Assembly (NCBI GenBank): GCA_902789835.1
Contig: CADAPN010000011.1
Location: 1 to 45,589 of the forward strand
Reading direction: 5' to 3'
Source of the DNA: Oscillospiraceae bacterium
GTDB lineage: Bacteria; Bacillota_A; Clostridia; Oscillospirales; Oscillospiraceae
DNA length: 45,589 nt
Below the pieces are notes generated by a model that was not told where the DNA came from, did not search any database, and was given only the letters and a program-made list of their open reading frames with translations. This document shows positions 16,827-25,692 of the stretch, piece after piece. Both the position numbers and the translations under genes were made by a program. The first letter of the stretch is position 1, and every line of letters starts with the position of its first letter.

Positions 16827-18557
16827 TCATGCTGCACCGGTTTCTGTCTCACCGGGCACGGAAACGATCGTAAAATCTTCTGTAATGACGGATTTCGGAT
16901 CAAACAGCTCGCCCGTGTCCTCACGGATCCAGACGCTGCCCTCTTCCACACCCAGTTCTTCCGGCATTGGGATATCCTCACATATCGTGCCCGGCTGCGT
17001 GCAGTAATAGCGATAATCCCAGATGCTCTTCGCCGTCACCGTTCTGTATTCCACCCCATCAATCCAGGCGGAGTCCAGAAAGTCGATCCTCTCCTCCATA
17101 AAATCATGAAAATGTTGGATTGCTTCTGCAGGGTCGGCAAGGCTCCACCGGATCGCATTCATCTTCAGCGCTTTCTGGAGGAATGCTGCTTCCTCCGGCA
17201 GTTGGACTTCCATCAAATGGCGCACTTTGGCGGACAGTTCATTTCGGTACAGCTCCAGGACGCGGTCTCGAAATGTTTCCTTCTTCATCAGGGTACCGTA
17301 CCACGGCGTATGTTCCCCTTCATTTTTCCACATTCTCTGCATCAGGAAGCATCGGGGATTCTGCTTTGCCATGAACCAGCCATCAGCGCAGTTGTCGTAG
17401 TCCCAGCACGGTCCCGCTATGATTCTGTTGTCCTTCCCGTCTCTCTGATCCCGGAAGAAATACTGGCTATGGCAGCCGCCGTCATAGTTTTCAAAGATTT
17501 CGTCAATCAAATACCTTCGCGTCCAGGATTCCAGATCAATGAATTGCAAAGCTTCTTCCCCTTTGGATTCGTCCAGAAGCGTATCCTGAAACGCAAAGAT
17601 ATCATTCATCAGCAGATCACGCTCCTGCTCCGTACAGGACTCCGGTGATTTGATTCCAACCGCGGTTCCCCAATCCAGCACGAATGGCAGCAGCATCCGT
17701 TCCGAACGTCCAAGCGCATCCACTTCAAAAAGGATAACTTCCGGATCGGCCTCCACCCTGTTTTCTGCGATCTCGGCCTTTTCCGTCAGCAGATACAGTC
17801 CGACGTATGTTCCGTTCAGATAAACATCAACGTGCTCACAGTTCGGCGCAAACCCGCTGTAGGAGCCGATCTCACGTGCAAAGTCATAGATCAGCTTGTT
17901 TCGGAGGTGGGACTCATCAATCACATTGGCAAGCAATGCCCATTTTTTTCCGGCCCCCATACCCAGCAGGTCTGCTGAACCGTTCAGCTTCAGATTGTAC
18001 GATTTTTTCTCAAAAAACCATGTTCCGCTTCCACGGCCGCTGATCTCGTCCAGTTCCCCCTGATAATCCGTCTTTCCTTCTGTATCCATCAGGCAGAGCT
18101 GTGCATACTCCCATACATTCCGCTGCGTATGAATCGTTTCTTCCGTCCCGCTCACCGTATGGATAAACATCGTCGGAAGGTTTCCGGACCGGACAAAGCG
18201 GACCGCCATCGGGCTCTGATTCTGAACGGTCATCTCATATTCCGTGTCCGGTTCAAAACACCCGCAGTCCATTCCGTCCGAAAGCTCCATATCCCCGATC
18301 ATCGCATGAGTCCCTTTCCTCAGGATCACCCGAAGGTCTTTGAGCTCTGCATATGACGGCAGGAAAACAAAGGCCTGCCCGTCATCGTTCGACCACCAGG
18401 AAATGATTTCTTCTTTGTCTCCCGCGGGAATACGAAATGCGATACCGGTTTGCCCGTACGACTCTGTCGGTTTCATCCGTGTCTCTGCAAAAACGCATAT
18501 GGCGGCTGTCAGAATCAGCAGCAGGGTCATGATCGCACATGGAATATATTTCTTCAA
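16827..18557 (-). CDS. CotH kinase family secreted protein
   Basis: 576 residues. An N-terminal signal sequence or anchor (residues 4-24, ending CVFAE) sends it outside. The CotH core is clear: GRGSGTWFFEKKSYNLKL (174-191), LLGMGAGKKWALLAN (197-211), HLRNKLIYDFA, VDVYLNGTYVGLYLLTEK (243-260) and IAGPCWDYDNCADG (380-393), where the WDYD acids match the metal/ATP site of the CotH kinase. A beta-rich region precedes the core. The start is TTG with GAGG 8 bp away. CotH is known as an atypical protein kinase of spore coat. Here it sits between an initiating transferase module and membrane acyl- and glycosyltransferases, so its target may be a surface protein or the glycan; the target is not shown by sequence. 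Confidence 0.87.
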   Translation of the reverse strand: MKKYIPCAIMTLLLILTAAICVFAETRMKPTESYGQTGIAFRIPAGDKEEIISWWSNDDGQAFVFLPSYAELKDLRVILRKGTHAMIGDMELSDGMDCGCFEPDTEYEMTVQNQSPMAVRFVRSGNLPTMFIHTVSGTEETIHTQRNVWEYAQLCLMDTEGKTDYQGELDEISGRGSGTWFFEKKSYNLKLNGSADLLGMGAGKKWALLANVIDESHLRNKLIYDFAREIGSYSGFAPNCEHVDVYLNGTYVGLYLLTEKAEIAENRVEADPEVILFEVDALGRSERMLLPFVLDWGTAVGIKSPESCTEQERDLLMNDIFAFQDTLLDESKGEEALQFIDLESWTRRYLIDEIFENYDGGCHSQYFFRDQRDGKDNRIIAGPCWDYDNCADGWFMAKQNPRCFLMQRMWKNEGEHTPWYGTLMKKETFRDRVLELYRNELSAKVRHLMEVQLPEEAAFLQKALKMNAIRWSLADPAEAIQHFHDFMEERIDFLDSAWIDGVEYRTVTAKSIWDYRYYCTQPGTICEDIPMPEELGVEEGSVWIREDTGELFDPKSVITEDFTIVSVPGETETGAA

Positions 18558-18608
18558 ATCAGTTTCCTCATCTGCGAGTAGTTTCTGTTCCTGCCCTTCC
18601 TGTTTCCC

Positions 18609-19679
18609 TTACTGCATCAGCAGTTTTTTGAGTCCGGGAATCCGATTCATCAGCAGCGTCAGCAGATAACTCGCTGCCAGCACAACCAGGCAGGTCGCAA
18701 GTCGCTCTCCAAACGAGAACACCTCAAAGTGTTTGTCGATGATCCAGATGAAAATCTTATGAATTACAAAAACCCCGAACGTGTTTCTCCCGATCCCCAG
18801 CAGAAGTTTCGAAAGCGGTCTCCCGCTGGCCTGATAGGGCAGTGCAAGAGCAAACATGCTGACAATAAACGCAGCGGTAAACACAGACTCATAGTTAAAC
18901 GAAGGATCATACATGCTGCCCTGCCTCTCGCTCATATAATAGGCAAAAGCATAGGAAACCACCCAGGCCGCAAGGCCTGTCAGGATCATCACATTTCTTT
19001 TTTTCAGGAAACCGTCGAGGTCATGACTGATCATTCCTCCCAGGCAGAAGTAGAACAGGAACCATCCTCCGATCTCCGTCCGGAAACGCCTGCACAGTCC
19101 AATGAACTGGTCCAGCACTTCGGTATCCATATCGAAATGAATTGCATTCCGGATCATTTCCAGGCAGCTCACCCCGAGCACCAGAATGCTCAGTGCCACG
19201 AAGAAGAACCGGAAGCTTTGAAAGTCTTCCTGATAGGACTTCCAAAGCAGCGGATAAATCAGATAGACGCTGATCAGTCCTTCCATAAACCAGAGGACCC
19301 CGGCGTAGTTTCCGGTCCCGTCCCCGGTTTCAAACACATAGATACAGAACTGTTTCAGAGTCAGTCCCTCGCCCGCGATAACTCTTGCCAGAACAACCAA
19401 AATGGAAGCCCAGATAAAAAACAGCAGAATCATGGTCAGGGTCTTCCGAATGTGTGCTTTCAGATCAAAGCTTCGCTTTTTCAGCATCAGGAAGCCGTTG
19501 ATTGCCACAAAATAGGGAACCGGCTGCATAATGATGCGCAGCGCAAACTGGACTTTGCGGAAAACGCTTCCTTCCACTCCGTTCATATAAAAATGCAGCA
19601 GCGGCACATGGAGGGCAATCACCATCAGGATTGCGATGCATTTCAGCAAATCGATGCCGTCGTAGCGTTTTTTTGTCAC
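18609..19679 (-). CDS. acyltransferase 3 family membrane protein
   Basis: 356 residues and about ten membrane helices. The family start GIDLLKCIAILMVIALHVPLL, with the conserved His, is at residues 8-28; YFVAINGFLMLKKRSF and FGVFVIHKIFIW near the C-terminus are typical. The open frame extends to 19895 inside the neighbouring gene. The GTG at 19679 is chosen because GAGG lies 8 bp upstream, it follows the neighbour's stop, and it puts the family motif at the N-terminus. It probably transfers acetyl or succinyl to a surface sugar. It is the second such protein in the locus and is not closely similar to the one at 6678-7697. Confidence 0.87.
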   Translation of the reverse strand: MTKKRYDGIDLLKCIAILMVIALHVPLLHFYMNGVEGSVFRKVQFALRIIMQPVPYFVAINGFLMLKKRSFDLKAHIRKTLTMILLFFIWASILVVLARVIAGEGLTLKQFCIYVFETGDGTGNYAGVLWFMEGLISVYLIYPLLWKSYQEDFQSFRFFFVALSILVLGVSCLEMIRNAIHFDMDTEVLDQFIGLCRRFRTEIGGWFLFYFCLGGMISHDLDGFLKKRNVMILTGLAAWVVSYAFAYYMSERQGSMYDPSFNYESVFTAAFIVSMFALALPYQASGRPLSKLLLGIGRNTFGVFVIHKIFIWIIDKHFEVFSFGERLATCLVVLAASYLLTLLMNRIPGLKKLLMQ

Positions 19680-19699
19680 GGTCTTGTCCTCGAATTCTC

Positions 19700-21511
19700 T
19701 TATTTTTTTACCGTTTTTCCTGCCAACATTGCCCAGGGCAGATAAGGCAGAAGCGGATACTGATACCTGCAGTAATATCCGTTGCAGGGAGATGCAAAGC
19801 AGATCAGCATCACGACGAACAGCGGCACTGCCAGCATCAGATGCTCCTTCTTTCCGGAATAAATCAGCCAGAAAGCCCAGATCAGCAGGAACCATGTTGC
19901 CATGCCCGGCATGTTGAACAGTCGGAATGGGTAGGTTTCAAAGATCTTCTCCCTGACCGTTTCAAGTCCGCGTCGGCAGCTGTCAAGCGCCTCCGGATAG
20001 CGGAAGTCCGCCCCAATCTTCGCATTCACACGATCAAAGCAGGTCTCGCTCCAGTCATAGGAACACTGCATGAAAATGCAGCCCGGATAAACATACTCAA
20101 AATAGTTGTTGATAAATGCATTGACATAGGTCGCAGGGTATTTTAGCCCCATCTTTGCCCAGAGATGCAGATACCGGCTCAAGGTCTCATGATCAACCTG
20201 TTCCGGGAACCGAAACTTGATATAATCCACCAAAGACGGATCATAAGTTTCGCCCATCTCTTCGATGGAGTCAAAATAGAACAAATCCAGAATCTCGCTC
20301 TTTTCCTCTTCCGTCAGGCTGTCACCAAGGTACTTCGTACAGCGGGCCGTCTGCTGCAGTGGGATGCTCAGCATTTCCTTGATACTGCCTTTTTCAATCC
20401 CTGCCGCAGGGTAGATCACCTGATTAAATAAGAAGTGCAGTCCCAGAACGGCAATCAGGAAAACAGGCATTCCTTTTCGAAGCTTCCGGCTGAAGAGCAG
20501 GTAGACCGCAAAAGAGAGGAGCAGGACATAAAAGCCGTCTTTTCGAAAGCAGAGGATTCCCACTGCAGATAACGCGAGCTGAATTGTGTTCTTCCTCGTC
20601 CAGCCCTCCCGCTGCACGCAGAAAACGGATGCTCCGAAGAGAAGCAGGCATGCGGCATACCAGACATCTTTGGTAATGACGAACATGCAGTTGGAGATTC
20701 GCGGACCGAGCACATACCAGACTTCCAGCGCCAGGGCCCATTTCCACGAACATCCCGCTTTTTGGATCAGGACCTGAATGCTGTATGCCATTACGGCCAG
20801 AAAGAACAGGGTCTGGATCAGCGCGAATAGAAACGCCCCGGCATTCCAAGAGGACAGAAGATCTTTTCCCGCCCTGAGCACGCCGCAGAGGAACAGGGTA
20901 TACGGCACCGGGTGATGGGTTGTAAGGGGTGAAGCCCCGAATCCCTGTGGAATGATCGTCTGGCAGTCCCCCATAAACAGGGCAGGATAAGATACAATCA
21001 TATACGGAAGATATCCGATCAGAAGGGTGCAGAATGCCGTTGGAAAGGGTCGTCTGGTCAGCAGCCCCGCATAGCCGTGTTTTTCTCCTTCGATCCGTTC
21101 AGCAGCTCTGCCCTGTCGCTCCTTCAGCCAGCGAAACAGCCCGCTCAGTGCTGTATGAAAGATCAGTGTGTAGCCGCAAAAGGCTCCCGCTGCTTTCAGC
21201 AGACTCCCCTTCGAAGCATAGAGCCTCTCCGGAGTGGAGTCCATCGCAAAGCAGAACCCTATTACCGAAAATGCCGCGAATAATACAGCCAGGATCATGC
21301 AGCTGGAAGTCCTGCGCCTGTCCTTTTCTGAGAAAGCTTTTCCAAAGCCCCAGGCACACACCGCCGCCGCCAGCGCAGCGCTTCCGACGGTTCCGGCAAT
21401 GCCGCTTCCTTTAAATGCGGAAACCGCCAGGGAGCCTGCAGTGCCCAGCAATCCGCCCAGAACCGCGTTGAGGGATGGAGGGTATATTCGCAGTTTCTTT
21501 TGCTTGTTCAT
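19700..21511 (-). CDS. DUF6020-like polytopic membrane protein (GT-C superfamily candidate)
   Basis: 603 residues with about twelve hydrophobic segments. Landmarks include YPALFMGDCQTIIPQGFG and LTTHHPVPYTLFLCG in the first large outer loop, GPRISNCMFVITKDVWYAACL and CFRKDGFYVLLLSFAVYLLF, which I associate with the DUF6020 family. A soluble-looking stretch (about 380-510) with many acids follows, then two final helices. Proteins of this shape are thought to be polyprenyl-phosphate-sugar-using glycosyltransferases, with the acidic residue in the first loop (MGD) as the candidate catalytic base. GGAGGG precedes the ATG. No biochemical role is established. Confidence 0.75.
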   Translation of the reverse strand: MNKQKKLRIYPPSLNAVLGGLLGTAGSLAVSAFKGSGIAGTVGSAALAAAVCAWGFGKAFSEKDRRRTSSCMILAVLFAAFSVIGFCFAMDSTPERLYASKGSLLKAAGAFCGYTLIFHTALSGLFRWLKERQGRAAERIEGEKHGYAGLLTRRPFPTAFCTLLIGYLPYMIVSYPALFMGDCQTIIPQGFGASPLTTHHPVPYTLFLCGVLRAGKDLLSSWNAGAFLFALIQTLFFLAVMAYSIQVLIQKAGCSWKWALALEVWYVLGPRISNCMFVITKDVWYAACLLLFGASVFCVQREGWTRKNTIQLALSAVGILCFRKDGFYVLLLSFAVYLLFSRKLRKGMPVFLIAVLGLHFLFNQVIYPAAGIEKGSIKEMLSIPLQQTARCTKYLGDSLTEEEKSEILDLFYFDSIEEMGETYDPSLVDYIKFRFPEQVDHETLSRYLHLWAKMGLKYPATYVNAFINNYFEYVYPGCIFMQCSYDWSETCFDRVNAKIGADFRYPEALDSCRRGLETVREKIFETYPFRLFNMPGMATWFLLIWAFWLIYSGKKEHLMLAVPLFVVMLICFASPCNGYYCRYQYPLLPYLPWAMLAGKTVKK

Positions 21512-21543
21512 TTCATCAATCCCTCCACGGCCGTCTCATGCTT

Positions 21544-23523
21544 TCAGTTTTTCACGGGCAGGATACGCCACAGCTGTTTTTCGTCCCCTTCCTTTAAAGG
21601 CCGGAGCACCGGTTTCCCGTTCTCCAGGGTAAGCGCACCTTTTTCCGTGATGAGTACACTTCCGCCGCTTTGCTCCACGATATCAAATCTGCACTCGTTC
21701 TCCGCTTCTGGTTCTGCCGTGATCAGGCTTCCGTCCGCGGACCAGCCCATTGCCAGATTGTTTTCCGCACAGAGCAGGACAATTTTCCCGTCATCCCGGG
21801 TATACACCACCCAAGTCTGCGGCACATCTCCCATCAAAATCTGTTCATCGCTTCTACAGAGGGCAATTTCGGATTCCCCTGCCTTTTCAATCACAACATA
21901 TCGCGGATCCAGATCGTAGAAATAAATCGTGGCGCCGGTGCACGGATAATGTTCACCCAGGAAATGAAGTGTATAGGGAATATTCTCATAGGCAAAGTTC
22001 TTGCGGCTGTAGCTCCCCGCCCCCTCAACACGATAGATCTCCTCAAAAGACTCCGGGATCGCGCGGTAGATTTCCGCTTCATCCGGATACTGATCGCTCG
22101 CCTCAAGGAAGCGCCCGCTGTATGCTCCGCTGGTGACGAAGTATTGCTTCGTCGCATACGGTTCATTCACATAAGCCTTGCCGTCTGTCATGTGGAACGC
22201 ATAGTAACGGTATCCCGCCGCGCCGTTGGGCGACAGCGGTGTATACCCTTCAAACAGGGAATTTGCCGTGTTCACTCCGTGCTCCATGCAGTAGCGCAGG
22301 GAGACGCTGCGTGTGTCTTCTGCCAGCTTGTTTTTGGTCAGCCCTGCTGAGGAGAGAAGCAGATTGATCCCCAGAATACCGGTGATGATCAGCCAGGCCG
22401 CGGAAGCAAGCTTCTTCATGCCGCCAGCCTGATCTGTCATCCGGATTCGGCTCAGAAGGGCTGCCATCCCGATCCCTGTCAGCAGGTCATAAAACACATA
22501 GACCGGAATCCCCCACTGGATCCAGTGCAGCGACAGCACGCTGATGCACACCAGATAAACCGGCGCAATCAGCATCACTGCCGTTCGTGCCGAACGGCGG
22601 CGCAGTACCCAGAGAAGTCCCGCGCCTGCTCCCAGCAGAGAGATCGGCTCCAGATCCAGAATCATCGTCCTCAGGTAAAAGCGGATATTTCCAAACCAGC
22701 CCAGCCCATCCGCTCCGAGATGATTCGGTCTCGCTTCAAACACCAGGGTTTCATAAACCGATCGGAAATCCGTAAACAGATTCGGCGCAATCAGGAAAAC
22801 CGTCAGCAGCAGCAGACAAATGCTCAGCAGCCCATACCATACGATCCTGCCATATGTTTTTTCCCTCATGCAGCGCCAGATCACCATTCCCGCAATCATC
22901 AGGCAAAGGATCCCCGCGGGATATTTGATGCTGATTCCGATCCCGGTCACGATAACCGACAGCCACAGCCATCCGGTCTTTCCGCTCTCCAGATACAGCT
23001 GGGCAAACAGCGCGAAGAGCAGGACGAAGAAAGTCAGCACAATATCCGGCGTCGCATAGGCGGAGTGTTCCACCAAAACCGGCGAAAATGCAAAGACAAA
23101 AGCGGTAATCGTCTGAGTAAGCGGCCGGCTCTCTTTCTTCACCATCCGTCCGGCCAGAACCGCTGCCAGGGGGATCATCGCTGTCCCAAAAAGCGCCGTA
23201 AAACCTCTCGCAATCACATAGAAGGCCATGTAATGCGTCTCAAACGCCTCATAGGCAGGAACCCCGAACAGGATGCGCGACGCCAGGGCAAAGAGCGCTG
23301 CATTGCACTTGATTTCAAACTGGTCCGGCCGATTGTAGACAAAGGCCAGCCAGGAGTGTCGGCGCAGCATGTCGATTGCGTTGTCCACAATGGTAAACTC
23401 GTCGGGATGCAGCGCCATCGGGTATCCCCAGAAACACGAGGCCAGCCGAAGAGCCATCCCGCCAAAGGTGATCAGAGCCAGGATCCAGAGCGCTGTTCTT
23501 TTTCTTCTGTCGCGTTCTGTCAT
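21544..23523 (-). CDS. GT39/ArnT-like polyprenyl-phosphate glycosyltransferase with extra C-terminal domain
   Basis: About 659 residues. The N-terminal half is a GT-C fold: ALRLASCFWGYPMALHPDEF puts the conserved Asp-Glu pair in the first outer loop; HYMAFYVIARGFTALFGTAM and VLVEHSAYATPDIVLTFF follow, with about eleven helices. The last 230 residues are outside the membrane, and the final 90 have a repeated QxW-like pattern (KEGDEKQLWRILPV) suggesting a small beta-trefoil or carbohydrate-binding domain. The frame is open to 23535; the ATG at 23523 forms an ATGA with the upstream GT2 stop, so it is preferred, though an ATG at 23535 is possible. It probably adds a sugar from the polyprenyl-phosphate donor made by that GT2. 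Confidence 0.82.
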   Translation of the reverse strand: MTERDRRKRTALWILALITFGGMALRLASCFWGYPMALHPDEFTIVDNAIDMLRRHSWLAFVYNRPDQFEIKCNAALFALASRILFGVPAYEAFETHYMAFYVIARGFTALFGTAMIPLAAVLAGRMVKKESRPLTQTITAFVFAFSPVLVEHSAYATPDIVLTFFVLLFALFAQLYLESGKTGWLWLSVIVTGIGISIKYPAGILCLMIAGMVIWRCMREKTYGRIVWYGLLSICLLLLTVFLIAPNLFTDFRSVYETLVFEARPNHLGADGLGWFGNIRFYLRTMILDLEPISLLGAGAGLLWVLRRRSARTAVMLIAPVYLVCISVLSLHWIQWGIPVYVFYDLLTGIGMAALLSRIRMTDQAGGMKKLASAAWLIITGILGINLLLSSAGLTKNKLAEDTRSVSLRYCMEHGVNTANSLFEGYTPLSPNGAAGYRYYAFHMTDGKAYVNEPYATKQYFVTSGAYSGRFLEASDQYPDEAEIYRAIPESFEEIYRVEGAGSYSRKNFAYENIPYTLHFLGEHYPCTGATIYFYDLDPRYVVIEKAGESEIALCRSDEQILMGDVPQTWVVYTRDDGKIVLLCAENNLAMGWSADGSLITAEPEAENECRFDIVEQSGGSVLITEKGALTLENGKPVLRPLKEGDEKQLWRILPVKN

Positions 23524-24479
23524 TCTTCCGTGCATCTCCCGTTCTCTGACTGCTGTGCCAATCTTTGCGCCCGGATCAGCTCCAGTTCAAAATCCTGGCG
23601 GTTCTTCCGGTTGATGGTTTCCAGAACCAGCCCGGAAAAGAAGGACTGAATCGCCGCAATCATCACAAAACCGCTCACGATCAGGGTCGGGAACCGCGGT
23701 ACCAGCCCTGTGCGGAAATACTCCGCAAACACCGGCAGGAACATCACGAATGCAATAATTGTCAGCAAAAGCGCGATGATTCCGAAAAACGCCATTGGTT
23801 TATACGCCCGGAACAGCTTCCAGATCGTGTGCAGGACCTTCATTCCGTCGGAATATGTGTTGAGCTTGGAAACACTGTTTTCCGGGCGGTCCCGGTACTC
23901 AATCACCACATTTTCAACCGCAAGGTTCTTATCGATCGCGTGAATGCTCATCTCTGTCTCGATCTCAAATCCCCTGGACAGGACCGGAAACGTCTTCACA
24001 AACTGAAAGCTGAAGGCGCGGTAACCGGTCATAATGTCCTGAATGCTGCTCTGAAACAGGAAGTTGATGCTCTGCCTCACCAAAAGATTTCCGAGGTTAT
24101 GAAACGGGCGCTTGTTCTCTTCAAAATAGGTGGAGGAAAGCCTGTCGCCCACCACCATATCACATTGCCGCTCCAGCACCGCTTCAATCATTTTCGGTGC
24201 ACTGTCAGCAGGATAGGTGTCATCCCCATCGACCATCAGATAGCACTCCGCGTCGATCTCGCGGAACATTCTCCGGATGACATTTCCCTTTCCCTGCCGG
24301 TATTCATGGCGAACCGTCGCCCCGGCCTTCGCTGCAAGTTTGGCGGTCCCGTCGGTGGAATTGTTGTCATAGACATAGACCCGGCTGTTCTCAGGCAGAA
24401 CCGCCAGGAAGTCCCGTACAACCTTTTCGATGGTCAGCGCTTCGTTGTAGCAAGGGATCAATACCGCTACTTTATCCAT
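23520..24479 (-). CDS. DPM1/GtrB-type GT2 polyprenyl-phosphate glycosyltransferase with two TM helices
   Basis: 319 residues. The GT-A domain has VAVLIPCYNEALTIEKVV, VYDNNSTDGT, EYRQGKGNVIRRM and LMVDGDDTYPADSAPKM, with the DxD metal site, then MTGYRAFSFQFVKTFPVL. Two hydrophobic helices (about 230-250 and 265-290) anchor the C-terminus. This architecture makes polyprenyl-phosphate-linked hexoses at the cytoplasmic face for GT-C enzymes. It overlaps the upstream gene by 8 bp (ATGGATAA) and the downstream GT39 gene by 4 bp, so all three are coupled and probably work together. No GtrA-like flippase is adjacent. Confidence 0.9.
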   Translation of the reverse strand: MDKVAVLIPCYNEALTIEKVVRDFLAVLPENSRVYVYDNNSTDGTAKLAAKAGATVRHEYRQGKGNVIRRMFREIDAECYLMVDGDDTYPADSAPKMIEAVLERQCDMVVGDRLSSTYFEENKRPFHNLGNLLVRQSINFLFQSSIQDIMTGYRAFSFQFVKTFPVLSRGFEIETEMSIHAIDKNLAVENVVIEYRDRPENSVSKLNTYSDGMKVLHTIWKLFRAYKPMAFFGIIALLLTIIAFVMFLPVFAEYFRTGLVPRFPTLIVSGFVMIAAIQSFFSGLVLETINRKNRQDFELELIRAQRLAQQSENGRCTEE

Positions 24480-25662
24480 TGTTTCCCCCTGATGCTCTCT
24501 GCCGTTTATCCGTTATGAGACGGTACAGCGCGGCAAAATGCAATGCGGCCAGCGGCCAGATGACAGCCGTGTATCGGATTTCCGGAATGCCGAAGGAAGT
24601 CAGCACCGCCATCAGAACATTCATCACAAGCAGGCCGCTCTGTAAAAGCCGCTTCTGTCGGTCTGTTTCATCGCAAATCATCCAAACCGCCCCGACGGCA
24701 GGCATCAGCGTAAGCCACCCATAGCTTTTCAGGAACAGCACACCGAAGCGCCGGACGGTTTTCCAGAGATACTCTCCCGGATGTTCCCGGATATACGCTT
24801 TTGCCATGGTCCCAAACAATCTGCTTTTCTCTGCCATGGTCATATCCCCATCGTGGTAAATCTCATCTCTGGTTTCATCGAAGTAGTTTTCGCCCTCTTC
24901 GATCGTCACCGGTGCATTGGCGCATGCCGTGATATAGACATCCGCACCGGAATAGCTCTCAAGGAGAATCATCTCCCCGGTTTCCCGGTAGTTGATTGCC
25001 AGATTCAGTCCCAATACCAGGATGGGAAGCAAAAGAGCTTTCGCGGCACACCCCGGTTTCCGTTTCTTGCAGGCAGAAACCAATGTATATCCGAGAACCG
25101 CCAGATAAACCGGAGACAGCACCGGTCTTGTCAGCAGCAGGTACAGACCCGCCACATTCAGCCACAGCAGCTTTCGCTTGCTTTCAGAGCAGAATATCAG
25201 CCAAAGAATCAGGCAGAGCAGAAAAAGATAATAGTGCTCCACCATGATATTGCCAAGAAGGACTCTGCAGCGCATACAGCCCAGCAGATAGATCAGCGGG
25301 CTCAGCCCACAGCGTCCGAAAAGATTTCGCTCCGTTTCGCAAAGCAGCAGGCAGGCGCCGCCGAACAGGATCGCCTGAACGCCGATGATCACCGGTTCCG
25401 TAAAGCGCAAAGCTCTCAGCAGAAGCAGAATCATAGGAAGTCCCGGCGGTACCACGAAGCCCGGAAGCCACCGCGTGCACTGGATGAAATGACCTGTGGA
25501 AAGGAAATTGTCCGCCACACTCAGATACATGCTTCCGTCTGCCGTCACGTTTCCGATTTTTCCCATCCGGACGTATTCATACAGCAGAAGCAAAACCGTC
25601 GGAAGCACCAGTGCTGCCAGTCGGACGATGGTTATACGTTTGTTTTGTCTCTCAGCTTTCAT
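24472..25662 (-). CDS. polytopic membrane protein, GT-C/GT39-like
   Basis: 396 residues with about nine hydrophobic segments. The first outer loop contains VTADGSMYLSVADNFLSTGHF, an Asp-containing loop in the place of the GT-C catalytic site, followed by PGFVVPPGLPMILLLLRAL. A C-terminal loop has YIREHPGEYLWKTVRRFGVLFLKSYGW, then ending helices with GIPEIRYTAVIWPL. The general plan matches GT39-like mannosyl- or arabinosyltransferases, but I do not recognise a named family. It overlaps the DPM1-like GT2 by 8 bp, supporting use of the same lipid-linked donor. The ribosome binding site is weak. Confidence 0.75.
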   Translation of the reverse strand: MKAERQNKRITIVRLAALVLPTVLLLLYEYVRMGKIGNVTADGSMYLSVADNFLSTGHFIQCTRWLPGFVVPPGLPMILLLLRALRFTEPVIIGVQAILFGGACLLLCETERNLFGRCGLSPLIYLLGCMRCRVLLGNIMVEHYYLFLLCLILWLIFCSESKRKLLWLNVAGLYLLLTRPVLSPVYLAVLGYTLVSACKKRKPGCAAKALLLPILVLGLNLAINYRETGEMILLESYSGADVYITACANAPVTIEEGENYFDETRDEIYHDGDMTMAEKSRLFGTMAKAYIREHPGEYLWKTVRRFGVLFLKSYGWLTLMPAVGAVWMICDETDRQKRLLQSGLLVMNVLMAVLTSFGIPEIRYTAVIWPLAALHFAALYRLITDKRQRASGGNNG

Positions 25663-25692
25663 TCCGCTCTGCCGCTACCGTCTTTGTCTCTT

